9,864 bases of DNA from PVC group bacterium. Its GTDB lineage: Bacteria > Verrucomicrobiota > Kiritimatiellia > CAIKKV01 > PXCX01. Made by a program: the position numbers and the translations under genes. Below are positions 1-7,431 of this stretch, piece after piece. The DNA lies in contig PXCX01000003.1 of the NCBI GenBank assembly GCA_003565195.1, positions 1-9,864 of the forward strand. The letters run 5' to 3'. The notes under the pieces are model-generated. The model was given only the letters and a program-made list of their open reading frames with translations, was not told the origin of the DNA and did not search any database. Within the stretch, counting starts at the first letter, position 1; the number at the start of each line of letters is the position of its first letter.

Positions 1-584
1 CCGATGTTTCCGGCAAAGGCGTCGCCGCAGCCTTGATTATGGCGCTCTGCCGCAGCGCGCTACAGACCTATGCACCGCGTTCCGTTAAACCCGCCGATGT
101 CCTGCGGACAATCAATCAAAGGCTGGCCGTCGACTTGGCGGAAGATTTCTTTATTACCATGCTGTATATGGTTTATAACAGTGTGACCCGCGAACTGACC
201 GTGGCGCGCGCCGGACATGTGGCGCCTCTCTTATTCCGCGCGCAATGGACGGGGAAGCCGGTTGCCATCGAAACCCATGGGATGGCGATCGGCATCGATG
301 ACGGCGAACTGTTCAATAAAGCCCTGGTCGAAACGAGTGTCAAGCTGAATCCCGGTGACACGGTCGTCGCTTTTAGCGATGGCGTGACCGAAGCCATGGA
401 TAGCGGCGGCAACGAATGGGGAATTCTCAATCTGTCGCAAACAACCCAAATGGCATTGATCGATCATGGCGATGCCAAAATGGTCAACCATCAAATCCAG
501 CATCGACTGCTGCAATATGTCGGCGAAGCAGAGCAATATGACGATATGACCCTGTTAACCCTACGCTTGGCGACGTCTTCATAG
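1..584 (+). CDS. PP2C-family serine phosphatase, SpoIIE/RsbU type (5' partial)
   Basis: This is the C-terminal part of a PPM/PP2C-like serine phosphatase. The gene begins before the window, and the reading frame is already open at base 3. Visible motifs, in order, are DVSGKGVAAALIMA (bases 3-44), which holds a metal-binding Asp, then a GHVAPLLFR strand, GMAIGI, FSDGVTEA with a second metal-binding Asp (about bases 370-395), and YDDMTLLTLR near the end with the third. These are the hallmarks of SpoIIE/RsbU phosphatases, which dephosphorylate anti-sigma-factor antagonists (STAS proteins) in partner-switching stress pathways. The substrate here is not visible, and any N-terminal sensor domain lies outside the window. 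grpE starts 23 bases after the stop, so the two are probably co-transcribed. Family assignment is firm; the specific pathway is inference. Confidence 0.9.
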   Translation, partial: DVSGKGVAAALIMALCRSALQTYAPRSVKPADVLRTINQRLAVDLAEDFFITMLYMVYNSVTRELTVARAGHVAPLLFRAQWTGKPVAIETHGMAIGIDDGELFNKALVETSVKLNPGDTVVAFSDGVTEAMDSGGNEWGILNLSQTTQMALIDHGDAKMVNHQIQHRLLQYVGEAEQYDDMTLLTLRLATSS

Positions 585-607
585 TTGCCGTTCGGAGAAA
601 ATATATC

Positions 608-1249
608 ATGAAAAAGAAACGACCCAAAAAACCTGATCTAACGCCGGCTGATGAAGACCGGCAAAATCAAGTAACCGATGAAACTGCTGAGGACGAGAAC
701 GGAACCCCAGCGTCCGAAAAAACGCCGCCTTCGAAACCGCCAACGGATTCGGCGCCGGCATCCGAACCGGATGCGCAAGCCGTGCTCATGGAACGGTTGC
801 TACGCTTGCAAGCTGATTTCGATAACTATCGTAAACGGACCGCGCGCGACCATAAGGCGCTGACCGATCGCGCAACCGAAGATCTAATGCTGGAGCTGTT
901 GCCGGTTCTGGACAATTTTGATATCGCATTAAAGCATACCGCGGAAAAATCTACTGATACTGCCATGATCGAAGGATTCCGTATAGTGGCAGAACAACTC
1001 GAGACCGTTTTGCAAAAATTCGGTCTTGAACCGATACCCGCCGAAGATGTCCCGTTCGATCCGCATCAGCATGAAGCCGTGGCACATATTGCCGATCCGG
1101 ATCGAGAGGAAGGAATGATCATCACCCAAACACGCCGCGGGTTCCGTTTGGGCGCCAAACTTTTACGGGCCGCGCAGGTCGTCGTGTCGAGCGGAACACC
1201 GTCGGCATCGCCGGATCACGCCACACCCGCTGAAGCGCAGGAGGAATAA
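608..1249 (+). CDS. grpE: GrpE, nucleotide exchange factor of DnaK
   Basis: GrpE is a cytoplasmic homodimer that releases ADP from DnaK and so drives the Hsp70 cycle. The 213-residue product has the family layout. Residues 1-55 are a low-complexity, highly charged, Pro/Glu-rich tail that is probably disordered. Residues 58-110 form the long helix (LLRLQADFDNYRKRT, then LLPVLDNFDIAL). Residues 140-195 form the beta-wing that contacts DnaK, with the signature DPHQHEAV and GFRLGAKLLRAAQVVVS. Length is normal. The ATG is preceded by GGAG about 10 bases upstream. No separate promoter or CIRCE element fits in the 23-base gap to the upstream phosphatase gene. dnaJ follows after 4 bases. No dnaK lies between grpE and dnaJ. 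Confidence 0.97.
   Translation: MKKKRPKKPDLTPADEDRQNQVTDETAEDENGTPASEKTPPSKPPTDSAPASEPDAQAVLMERLLRLQADFDNYRKRTARDHKALTDRATEDLMLELLPVLDNFDIALKHTAEKSTDTAMIEGFRIVAEQLETVLQKFGLEPIPAEDVPFDPHQHEAVAHIADPDREEGMIITQTRRGFRLGAKLLRAAQVVVSSGTPSASPDHATPAEAQEE
1239..1244 (+). promoter_or_regulatory. Shine-Dalgarno of dnaJ inside the end of grpE
   Basis: AGGAGG lies 9 bases before the GTG at 1254 and overlaps the last codons of grpE. It fixes the non-ATG start of dnaJ and implies translational coupling to grpE. Confidence 0.85.
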
Positions 1250-1253
1250 GATC

Positions 1254-2438
1254 GTGGCAACCCAAAAAAAGGATTATTACGAAGTGCTGGGTGTTGCCCG
1301 TGACGCCGGGGCCGACGAAATTAAAAAGGCGTACCGGCGGCTGGCCATGAAAAATCATCCCGATCGGAATCCCGGCGACAGCGCCGCTGAATCCCGTTTC
1401 AAGGAAGCCAGCGAAGCCTACGAAGTGCTCAGCGACCCCGCAAAACGACGCAATTATGACCAATACGGCCACGAAGGCGTCAAGTCCTCGTTCGGTCCCG
1501 GCGGCTTCGATTTCCGACGCGACTTTACCCACGCTTCCGATCTGCAGGATATTCTCGGAAGTATCTTTGGCGAATCGGGTGGCGGCATTTTTGAAGAGTT
1601 TTTCGGCGGTGGCCACCGGCGGTCGCGAACGGATGGCGGCGCGCGACGCGGCGCCGATATGCGTTTCGATTTGGAAATCGATTTCGAAGAAGCTGTTTTT
1701 GGTTCAGAACGTGAAATCACCTTGCCCATGAACAAGGATTGCGAAACATGCAGCGGTTCCGGCGTGAAGCCGGGATCGCGCCCGGAAACCTGTAAACACT
1801 GTGGCGGCAGCGGCGCCGTCGTTTCCTCCAGCGGTTTCTTCCAAGTTCGACAGGCATGTCCGGTTTGTTCCGGGCAGGGATCGATCATTCGGAATCCATG
1901 TCGTGATTGCAAGGGAAACGGTCGCGTTCGTACGCGAACCCGACTAACCCTCAGAATTCCGGAAGGCGTCAATACCGGTTCGCGCTTGCGCCTGGCCGGC
2001 AAAGGGGAACCGGGCTCACGCGGCGGACCCAACGGCGACCTTTTCGTCATCACCCATGTCAGGCCCCATCCCGTCTTTAAAAGACAGGATGAAGATTTGC
2101 TGTGCGAACAACCCGTACCGCTCGATGTTGCAACCCTAGGTGGTGAAATCCAAGTGCCGACCGTTAAAGGGTACGCGAAGCTTAAAGTGCCGGCAGGAAC
2201 CGAAAGCGGTAAAGTCTTCCGAATCCGCGGAAAAGGAATCCGTGATCCTTACCAGAAGATCGTCGGCGATATGCATGTGCGCGTTCATGTCGAAATACCC
2301 TCCAAACTGTCGTCCAAACAGAAAAAAATCCTGCGCGAACTGCGCGAATCGCTGACCATGGACAACTATCCGCGCGCCCAAACATTCGAGAAACAATCCG
2401 AAAAATTCTATGACCGTAAAGCAAAAATGGGACACTGA
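1254..2438 (+). CDS. dnaJ: DnaJ, Hsp40 co-chaperone (type I)
   Basis: DnaJ delivers unfolded clients to DnaK and stimulates its ATPase. The 394-residue product is a complete type I J-protein. The J domain spans residues 6-72 with the essential HPD at 35-37, followed by a Gly/Phe-rich linker at about 73-120. The zinc-binding region has four CxxCxGxG repeats (cysteines 163/166, 180/183, 202/205, 216/219), all intact. Two C-terminal beta-sandwich domains follow from about residue 225, with the typical GDLFV and GGEIQVPT segments, then a dimerisation tail. The start is GTG, chosen because of the perfect AGGAGG 9 bases upstream and because the product then begins MATQKKDYYEVLGV as in relatives. 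It is the last gene of the phosphatase-grpE-dnaJ transcript. Confidence 0.98.
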   Translation: MATQKKDYYEVLGVARDAGADEIKKAYRRLAMKNHPDRNPGDSAAESRFKEASEAYEVLSDPAKRRNYDQYGHEGVKSSFGPGGFDFRRDFTHASDLQDILGSIFGESGGGIFEEFFGGGHRRSRTDGGARRGADMRFDLEIDFEEAVFGSEREITLPMNKDCETCSGSGVKPGSRPETCKHCGGSGAVVSSSGFFQVRQACPVCSGQGSIIRNPCRDCKGNGRVRTRTRLTLRIPEGVNTGSRLRLAGKGEPGSRGGPNGDLFVITHVRPHPVFKRQDEDLLCEQPVPLDVATLGGEIQVPTVKGYAKLKVPAGTESGKVFRIRGKGIRDPYQKIVGDMHVRVHVEIPSKLSSKQKKILRELRESLTMDNYPRAQTFEKQSEKFYDRKAKMGH

Positions 2439-2488
2439 ACAATAAGACGGCGCGACATATCCGCACGCGCACCTTTAAGTAGCTGTAC

Positions 2489-2531
2489 GAGTTCGGAAGG
2501 GAAAAAAGATCGCGCATATTTTCCCTTACTC
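2489..2531. terminator. Imperfect hairpin between convergent dnaJ and encapsulin genes
   Basis: The arms AAGGGAAAA (2497-2505) and TTTTCCCTT (2519-2527) pair perfectly around a 13-base loop. Outside them GAGT (2489-2492) pairs with ACTC (2528-2531) across a 4-base bulge. It sits between two convergent genes, where a bidirectional terminator would be expected. There is no run of T after the stem on either strand, so it is not a textbook intrinsic terminator. Confidence 0.35.
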
Positions 2532-2569
2532 GTCCTCGCATAACCCTGCCGCTCTGCCGCCCTTTTGGC

Positions 2570-2590
2570 TTGAACTTTGAACTTTGAACG
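2570..2590. repeat. Three-copy heptanucleotide tandem repeat (TTGAACT)
   Basis: TTGAACT, TTGAACT and TTGAACG occur head to tail, ending 11 bases from the stop codon of the minus-strand encapsulin gene. The period is seven bases, so it would not hold a reading frame constant. A second, two-copy seven-base repeat lies on the other side of the encapsulin gene at 3496-3509. The role is unknown. Confidence 0.8.
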
Positions 2591-2601
2591 TTGGCCGCGG
2601 T

Positions 2602-3423
2602 TTACTTCCGGCCTGTTGGCGGTGCCAGCATAATGGCGGCGGCCGGTTCCAGGACGCGGAAGGTGAACGATTCGGTGAAAAACAGGGTTACGGATTCCGC
2701 ATCGTGTTCCTGGTAGCCGATGGCAATATCTTGTCCCGAGGTCATTTCAAAGTCACCGCCCCGCCGGCTGAGTAACAGGCCGCCCTTGACGGCCGGACTC
2801 CAGTGGATTCCGCCCGCCAGCAATTCGCCGGCCCGGCGGGCGATGGGATAACCGCCGGGTGTGCCGATGCGCAAGGCCTGATAGTCGTCATCGCCGAGTA
2901 ACAGAGCGTAAGGCCCGTTGATTCCCGCTTGTTCCAGCGCCAGAATGCCGTCTGCAATGGCGCTAAACAAGGAGTCCGCGCCCGCATCCTTGACGGCGAC
3001 CGGTTGGTGTGCCGAAGCCTTTGCCAATCCTTGAATTCCGGCATCGGACAACCCGTTCAACAGCACGTTTTCTTCGAAAATAGCCATTCGACGGGCGGCT
3101 TCCTCAAGCGCTTCAAGGTCGGGATCGGCCGCGCCGCGTTCCACCGAGTCCAGTTCGGCGCGATCAAGGCGTAACGGTGTACGGACTTCAACCAGCGGCA
3201 ATGACGCGCGCAGACTCCAAGCGACACCGTCCTTGGCGTTGTTGTGGGTTTTCTGGAGTTTACCAGTGTTGATCGCGGCCAGTTGCAGTCCGTGGGGTCC
3301 ACTGAAATCGACCAAACCGCGTAACATCAGGTTGCCTTTAAGCGTCAAGCCGGCTTGCTGCTCGATTTCCTGCCATGCACCGTCGCTTATCGGCGCCATT
3401 GATTTGCGTAAGTAATCCGTCAT
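2602..3423 (-). CDS. enc: Encapsulin nanocompartment shell protein (family 1)
   Basis: This is the shell-forming protein of an encapsulin compartment, with a HK97 phage-capsid fold that self-assembles into a closed icosahedral particle around cargo enzymes. The 273-residue product matches the classic family 1 (linocin/CFP29-like) pattern. It has an N-terminal cargo-docking helix (MTDYLRKSMAPISDGAWQEI), then SLPLVEVRTPLRLDRAELD (residues 74-92), ERGAADPDLEALEEAAR, and near the end SRRGGDFEM, GQDIAIGY and ESFTFRVLEPAAAIML (residues 251-266). Length is a few residues above the usual 265 or so. The ATG is preceded by GGAGG about 8 bases upstream. The gene lies 99 bases downstream of its ferritin cargo gene on the same strand, so the cargo is identified by context and by the cargo's own targeting peptide. 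No peroxidase or other cargo gene is adjacent. Confidence 0.96.
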   Translation of the reverse strand: MTDYLRKSMAPISDGAWQEIEQQAGLTLKGNLMLRGLVDFSGPHGLQLAAINTGKLQKTHNNAKDGVAWSLRASLPLVEVRTPLRLDRAELDSVERGAADPDLEALEEAARRMAIFEENVLLNGLSDAGIQGLAKASAHQPVAVKDAGADSLFSAIADGILALEQAGINGPYALLLGDDDYQALRIGTPGGYPIARRAGELLAGGIHWSPAVKGGLLLSRRGGDFEMTSGQDIAIGYQEHDAESVTLFFTESFTFRVLEPAAAIMLAPPTGRK

Positions 3424-3463
3424 GAGTCATTCCTCCGGTAAGGTTGCCAGGTTGTTCAGTCAC

Positions 3464-3494
3464 AAGGTGCGACGCAAAAGCATCGCATTTTTTT
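3464..3494 (+). terminator. Intrinsic-terminator-like hairpin facing the plus strand, inside the encapsulin operon gap
   Basis: Read on the plus strand, TGCGACGC (3468-3475), an AAAA loop and GCATCGCA (3480-3487) form an 8-pair stem with one G-U pair. Seven T bases follow directly (3488-3494), and A bases at 3464-3465 can pair with that T-run. This is a good rho-independent terminator for plus-strand transcription. The flanking genes both read on the minus strand, where the same stem has a UUUU loop but no U-tract after it. It could stop antisense transcription, or act on the minus-strand mRNA as a stabilising or processing hairpin. Confidence 0.6.
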
Positions 3495-3522
3495 ACAGTC
3501 TTCAGTCTGCGGCTTTGCCTCC

Positions 3523-3888
3523 TTAGGATGATGTAAGGTTTCCGATTCCGAGTCCGGCACCGTCGCTGCCCGGGGCATTCGGTTCCGCCGCGTCATCCCC
3601 GGAACTTTCTTCCTGCGCGGCGATCGAGCCTTTGCTGAAAATAAATTGTTTGGCTTGCGCATCGAAAGATGGCATGGACCGGCGTAACCACTCGAACAGC
3701 ATGGTCGCATGTTCGATTTCTTCGTCGCGGTTATGTTCCAAAAGCGCGCGTAACTCGGGATCGGATGTTTTATCCATGCGTTGCTGGTAATAATCGATCG
3801 CTTCAAGTTCTTCCTGGAAACTGGCCAAGGCGCGATGAATATCCTGCGTGCCTTCGCCAAGTCCGGATTCGTTGTATCCACTGCTCAT
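3523..3888 (-). CDS. Encapsulated ferritin-like protein (EncFtn), encapsulin cargo
   Basis: This small ferroxidase oxidises Fe(II) and is housed in the encapsulin shell encoded next to it. The 121-residue protein is too short for a four-helix ferritin; EncFtn builds the ferritin site by dimerising two-helix subunits. The core motifs are FQEELEAIDYY (residues 24-34) and EHNRDEEIEHATMLFEWLRR (51-70). By alignment with the Rhodospirillum rubrum EncFtn, the ferroxidase ligands are Glu27, Glu57 and His60, with entry-site acids Glu26 and Glu29. Residues 92-112 are an acidic Gly/Ala/Ser/Pro linker, and the end GLGIGNLTSS is a cargo-loading peptide of the known LxIGxL type. The ATG has a perfect AGGAGG (complement of 3896-3901) 7 bases upstream. 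It is first in the two-gene operon with the shell gene. It belongs to iron storage and oxidative-stress defence. Confidence 0.95.
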   Translation of the reverse strand: MSSGYNESGLGEGTQDIHRALASFQEELEAIDYYQQRMDKTSDPELRALLEHNRDEEIEHATMLFEWLRRSMPSFDAQAKQFIFSKGSIAAQEESSGDDAAEPNAPGSDGAGLGIGNLTSS

Positions 3889-3963
3889 GTTTCATCCTCC
3901 TGTGATGTCATTTGTTCCCGTTACCCGAAATCAATCTGTTACAAGATCATTGCACACTCAATA

Positions 3964-4001
3964 AGGATATCATTTCTGAATATGAATACAAGTTGATATT
4001 C
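3964..4001 (-). promoter_or_regulatory. Candidate promoter and operator of the encFtn-encapsulin operon
   Basis: On the minus strand, TTGTAT (complement of 3986-3991) and TATCCT (complement of 3964-3969) are 16 bases apart and lie 75-105 bases before the EncFtn start. They match the sigma-70 consensus at three and four positions of six. An inverted repeat with arms GAATAT (3978-3983) and ATATTC (3996-4001) overlaps the -35 and could be an operator. It does not match a Fur box well. The region is AT-rich compared with its surroundings. This is a weak call. Confidence 0.3.
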
Positions 4002-4065
4002 TTCCGGGATAGTAAAACGGGAAATGGGCCGCTTACCGTACCACCTATGGCTTTCAAGAGCCGGA

Positions 4066-7000
4066 TCAGATCGTATCCAGCAATTCGCGTAAGGCATGCA
4101 GACGTTTGTCGATCGAGCCGTCGCGCAGGCGCGGCAAACGGCCGCCCGGCATGACGTAATTCCCGTCACGTTGAAGCATGACCTTGGGTCCGTCGGTTTC
4201 AACCGATTGGACTCCTTTGACGGCGGCGGTCAAGCGGATATCAGACAGCGCAAGCAGACGTTCAACGGGACCGGGCAGCGGCCCGAAACGGTCGCGCAGT
4301 TCTTTGCGTAAGGCGGCGATCTGTTGCGGATCCGCAAATTCGGCAAGACGGCGGTAAAGTCGCATCCGTTCCTGTTCGTCGCCGACATAGTCGGCGGGCA
4401 ATCCCATCCCTGGCGCAACCTCATCATGATCGCTGTCGCGCAGGAAATCCAGTCGACAGGTGACATCAACCAGGGGCGGAACCGGTTCGCCTTTCAAGCG
4501 GGCTACCGTGCGCTGCAACAATTGACAGTATAGATTGAAGCCGATGGCGGTGATATGACCACTCTGTTCCGATCCCAGCAGGTTGCCTGCGCCGCGGATT
4601 TCCAGATCGCGTAACGCCAATTCGAAACCGGCGCCGGGATGGGCATAATCCTTGAGGGCACCGACCCGTTTGCGTGCCTGCGGATCGGTCAGGCCGTGGC
4701 GCGGCAACAACAATACGGCGTGCGCCCGGATCCCGGAACGGCCGACCCGGCCGCGGAGTTGATATAACTCGGCAAGACCAAACCGATCGGCGCGGTCCAC
4801 GATCATGGTGTTGGCCGCCGGTATATCGACGCCGCTTTCGATAATGGTGGTACATAACAAAACATCGAAATGGCCGCCACCGAAACGCCGCATTTTGTCG
4901 GACAACGCCCGTGCGGGCATCTGGCCGTGCGCTACTTCAATCCGGGCTTCCGGTATTAATTGCCGTAAACGGGTATGCATCCGCTCGATGCTCTGTACCC
5001 GATTGTGCAGAAAAAACACCTGTCCATCGCGACGCAGCTCGCGTAGCACGGCATGCCGGATAACGTCGTTGCGATCCTCGGCAATCTCGGTTTCAATCGC
5101 CAGCCGGTCGCGCGGCGGCGTACGGATGGCGCTTAATTCGCGGACCCCGGTAAGGCTCAGGTACAGGGTCCGCGGAATGGGGGTGGCGGTCAGCGTCAAG
5201 ACATCGACCATGCGCCGGATATGTTTGAAACGTTCCTTGTGCATCACCCCGAAACGTTGTTCCTCGTCGATGATCACCAGTCCGAGATCCTTGAATTCGA
5301 GCTCGGTGTTGAGCAGCGCATGGGTGCCGATGATGATGTCAATCGCGCCGCTGCGCAGACCATCGCGAACCCGACGGCGGTCTTCGGTCGAACTGAAACG
5401 ACTGAGCATCTCGATCATTACCGGATAGGGTCCCATCCGTTCGGTGAATGTGTAATAATGTTGTTGCGCCAAAACTGTGGTAGGAACGAATACCGTCACC
5501 TGTTTGCCGTCCATCACCGCCTTGAATGCGGCGCGCATGGCCACTTCGGTCTTCCCGTAACCGGCATCTCCGCAAATCAGCCGGTCCATCGGGCGTGGCG
5601 CTTGCATGTCGCGCAGCACGTCCGCGATGGCCTGGCTTTGATCCGCGGTCTCGTCAAACGGGAAGGCGGCCTCGAAATCGTGTAACCAGGGGGTGTCGGC
5701 GCTGAAAGCATGACCGGCCAGGGTTTGACGCGCAGCTTGCAGTTCTACGAAGCTGGCGGCCAGATCCTCGATAGCCTGAGCCGCCGCATGTCGTTCGCGA
5801 TTCCAACGCGTACCCCCCAGTTTATGCAACCTTACCCCATGCCGTGGTGCCCCAATATAGCGACTCAATAAATGCGCCTGGGTTGCCGGCACAAAAAGAC
5901 GGGCCTCATCGGCGTAGGCCACGATCAGGTATTCATCGGCCGTATCCTCTCGCTCGGCAGCCTGTAACCCGAGGTACCGGCCAATCCCGTGTCTTGCATG
6001 GACCACCAGGTCGCCCGGATTAAGAGCGTTCCAGTCCGTTAAACGCTGGCCGATTTTACCGGCGAACGTATCCTCGCCGGCACCGATCGCCGTGGGTGCA
6101 GGGCGTAAACGACGTTTTTTGCCCCGTCCATAAAGTAAGTCTTCACTGACGATCATACGCCGCTGTTGCGGCAGGTAAAAACCGTCGGATAACCAGCCGG
6201 ATTTACACTGGATAGAGCTGATCGCCAGTTGATCGTGGAATGATTTGCGGAAATGGGTTAAAGCTCCGCTGGTATTGAAATATACGCTGACCACGGTCCC
6301 CGCCCTGGCGGCCGTTACCAGGCGTTGTACGAAAGCGCGCCGTTGACGGTCAACCGCATCCGGCTGGAATCCGTCGTCGGACGGCGCCGTGACGCCTTCG
6401 ATAAAGCGGATATCATCAGGCAGCAGATCGTGTGCCGGAGCCATCGATTCAGGGGCCGGTAAATAGATCTGCGGATGCGGTTCGGCCGATTCCGCCATCA
6501 CCGCTGGAACATTTTGCGAGGGTGTACCCGCGGCGCCATCCGGTCCGGGCCGCTTGATTTCGGGCTGTGATGTGACGCTGACGGCGGCTTCCGGCGATGT
6601 GTATGCTTGCGCCTCCGCCGAGGTTTCGCTCACAATTTTGAGATGGCGTACGATATCCGGATAACGTGACCAGATAATGGCCGCGCTCGCAGGCCAGGTG
6701 TCGGGAAACCGACCGTTCGCAGCCGGGCCTTCGACGGCCAGCCCGATGTGCAGCGCGGGACGGGCCGCAATCGAACGTTGGTCGGTCGGATCGAATATCC
6801 GGATTGATTCGATCGTTGATCCGAACAATTCGATCCGAAACGGATGACTTTCGCGGATCGGCCAAATATCCACGATCCCGCCGCGTACCGCGGCCTCACC
6901 GGGTTCCTGAACCTCGGAAACGAATCGATGACCGGTACGTTGCAGAAAATCCGTCAGCTCGTCCCGTTCCCAATCGTCATTGATCTGGACCTTGCGATGA

Positions 7001-7419
7001 TTCCGGCGCAGGCTGTCCGGTGTCGGACATGGTTGAATCACGGCCTCGATACACGTCAATACCAGGATCGGTTTTTGGGGTTTGGACGCCAGTTCGACCA
7101 GCGTGGTTAAACGGTCGCGGGCGGCGAAGACGGCTGACAAATTGCCGTGCGTATTGCTGCCCGGAGGATAGGCGTACAGGGATAACCGATTCTGTTCATC
7201 CAATGTGCGCAGGTTGCGGCACATCAGGTCCATGGCATGCGGTCCATCGCTGATCCAAATCAACGAACGATCTCCGTGGGTTGCCAAGCCCAGCAGCAGG
7301 GCCGCTTCCAATGCGTGGGGAATGGCCGGCAACCCGAGCGGCTCGGTCGGTGTGGCGGACCAAGCGGCTTGTAACGGCGCGATCAGTTCGGTTATCCAAT
7401 TGTCGGATGAGCCGCTCAT
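4066..7419 (-). CDS. mfd: Mfd, transcription-repair coupling factor
   Basis: Mfd is a DNA translocase that pushes RNA polymerase off DNA lesions and recruits UvrA for transcription-coupled repair. The 1117-residue product is near the usual length and has all main modules. The UvrB-like N-terminal region has FVSEVQEPGEAAVRGGIVDIWP (166-187) and RIELFGSTIESIRIFDP (195-211). The RNA-polymerase-interacting domain lies at about 466-525 (GDLVVHARHGIGRYLG). The superfamily 2 motor has Walker A GDAGYGKTE (617-625), DEEQ (718-721), TATPIPRTL (744-752), ESGVDIP and QLRGRVGRS (887-895). The DLEIRGAGNLLGSEQSGH segment (938-955) precedes the C-terminal TRCF domain. Residues 265-320 are a Pro/Ala-rich, probably disordered linker between the UvrB-like and central regions. 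The ATG lies 12 bases after the rpoN stop with only a weak AGG upstream, so translation probably depends on coupling to rpoN. Confidence 0.98.
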   Translation of the reverse strand: MSGSSDNWITELIAPLQAAWSATPTEPLGLPAIPHALEAALLLGLATHGDRSLIWISDGPHAMDLMCRNLRTLDEQNRLSLYAYPPGSNTHGNLSAVFAARDRLTTLVELASKPQKPILVLTCIEAVIQPCPTPDSLRRNHRKVQINDDWERDELTDFLQRTGHRFVSEVQEPGEAAVRGGIVDIWPIRESHPFRIELFGSTIESIRIFDPTDQRSIAARPALHIGLAVEGPAANGRFPDTWPASAAIIWSRYPDIVRHLKIVSETSAEAQAYTSPEAAVSVTSQPEIKRPGPDGAAGTPSQNVPAVMAESAEPHPQIYLPAPESMAPAHDLLPDDIRFIEGVTAPSDDGFQPDAVDRQRRAFVQRLVTAARAGTVVSVYFNTSGALTHFRKSFHDQLAISSIQCKSGWLSDGFYLPQQRRMIVSEDLLYGRGKKRRLRPAPTAIGAGEDTFAGKIGQRLTDWNALNPGDLVVHARHGIGRYLGLQAAEREDTADEYLIVAYADEARLFVPATQAHLLSRYIGAPRHGVRLHKLGGTRWNRERHAAAQAIEDLAASFVELQAARQTLAGHAFSADTPWLHDFEAAFPFDETADQSQAIADVLRDMQAPRPMDRLICGDAGYGKTEVAMRAAFKAVMDGKQVTVFVPTTVLAQQHYYTFTERMGPYPVMIEMLSRFSSTEDRRRVRDGLRSGAIDIIIGTHALLNTELEFKDLGLVIIDEEQRFGVMHKERFKHIRRMVDVLTLTATPIPRTLYLSLTGVRELSAIRTPPRDRLAIETEIAEDRNDVIRHAVLRELRRDGQVFFLHNRVQSIERMHTRLRQLIPEARIEVAHGQMPARALSDKMRRFGGGHFDVLLCTTIIESGVDIPAANTMIVDRADRFGLAELYQLRGRVGRSGIRAHAVLLLPRHGLTDPQARKRVGALKDYAHPGAGFELALRDLEIRGAGNLLGSEQSGHITAIGFNLYCQLLQRTVARLKGEPVPPLVDVTCRLDFLRDSDHDEVAPGMGLPADYVGDEQERMRLYRRLAEFADPQQIAALRKELRDRFGPLPGPVERLLALSDIRLTAAVKGVQSVETDGPKVMLQRDGNYVMPGGRLPRLRDGSIDKRLHALRELLDTI

Positions 7420-7431
7420 ACGCTGTTTGGC

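Noticed and set aside
585..607. CIRCE element or sigma-32-like promoter before grpE
   Set aside because: The gap is only 23 bases and contains no TTAGCACTC/GAGTGCTAA arms or recognisable -35/-10 pair.
1122..2053. Antisense frames of 164 and 199 codons across dnaJ
   Set aside because: They lie wholly opposite intact dnaJ codons; their cysteines and prolines are complements of the CxxCxGxG and Gly-rich codons.
3957..4010. Fur box upstream of EncFtn
   Set aside because: The AT-rich stretch fits neither the 7-1-7 nor the GATAAT hexamer model of Fur sites well enough to call.
4016..4065. Intrinsic terminator for mfd
   Set aside because: Only a four-pair stem (GGCT/AGCC on the minus strand) was found after the stop, without a U-tract.
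4066..7419. Many open frames of 60-200 codons on the plus strand across mfd
   Set aside because: They are shadows of mfd: the mfd frame has continuous, well-placed motifs throughout, and the antisense frames show no family motifs or ribosome binding sites.
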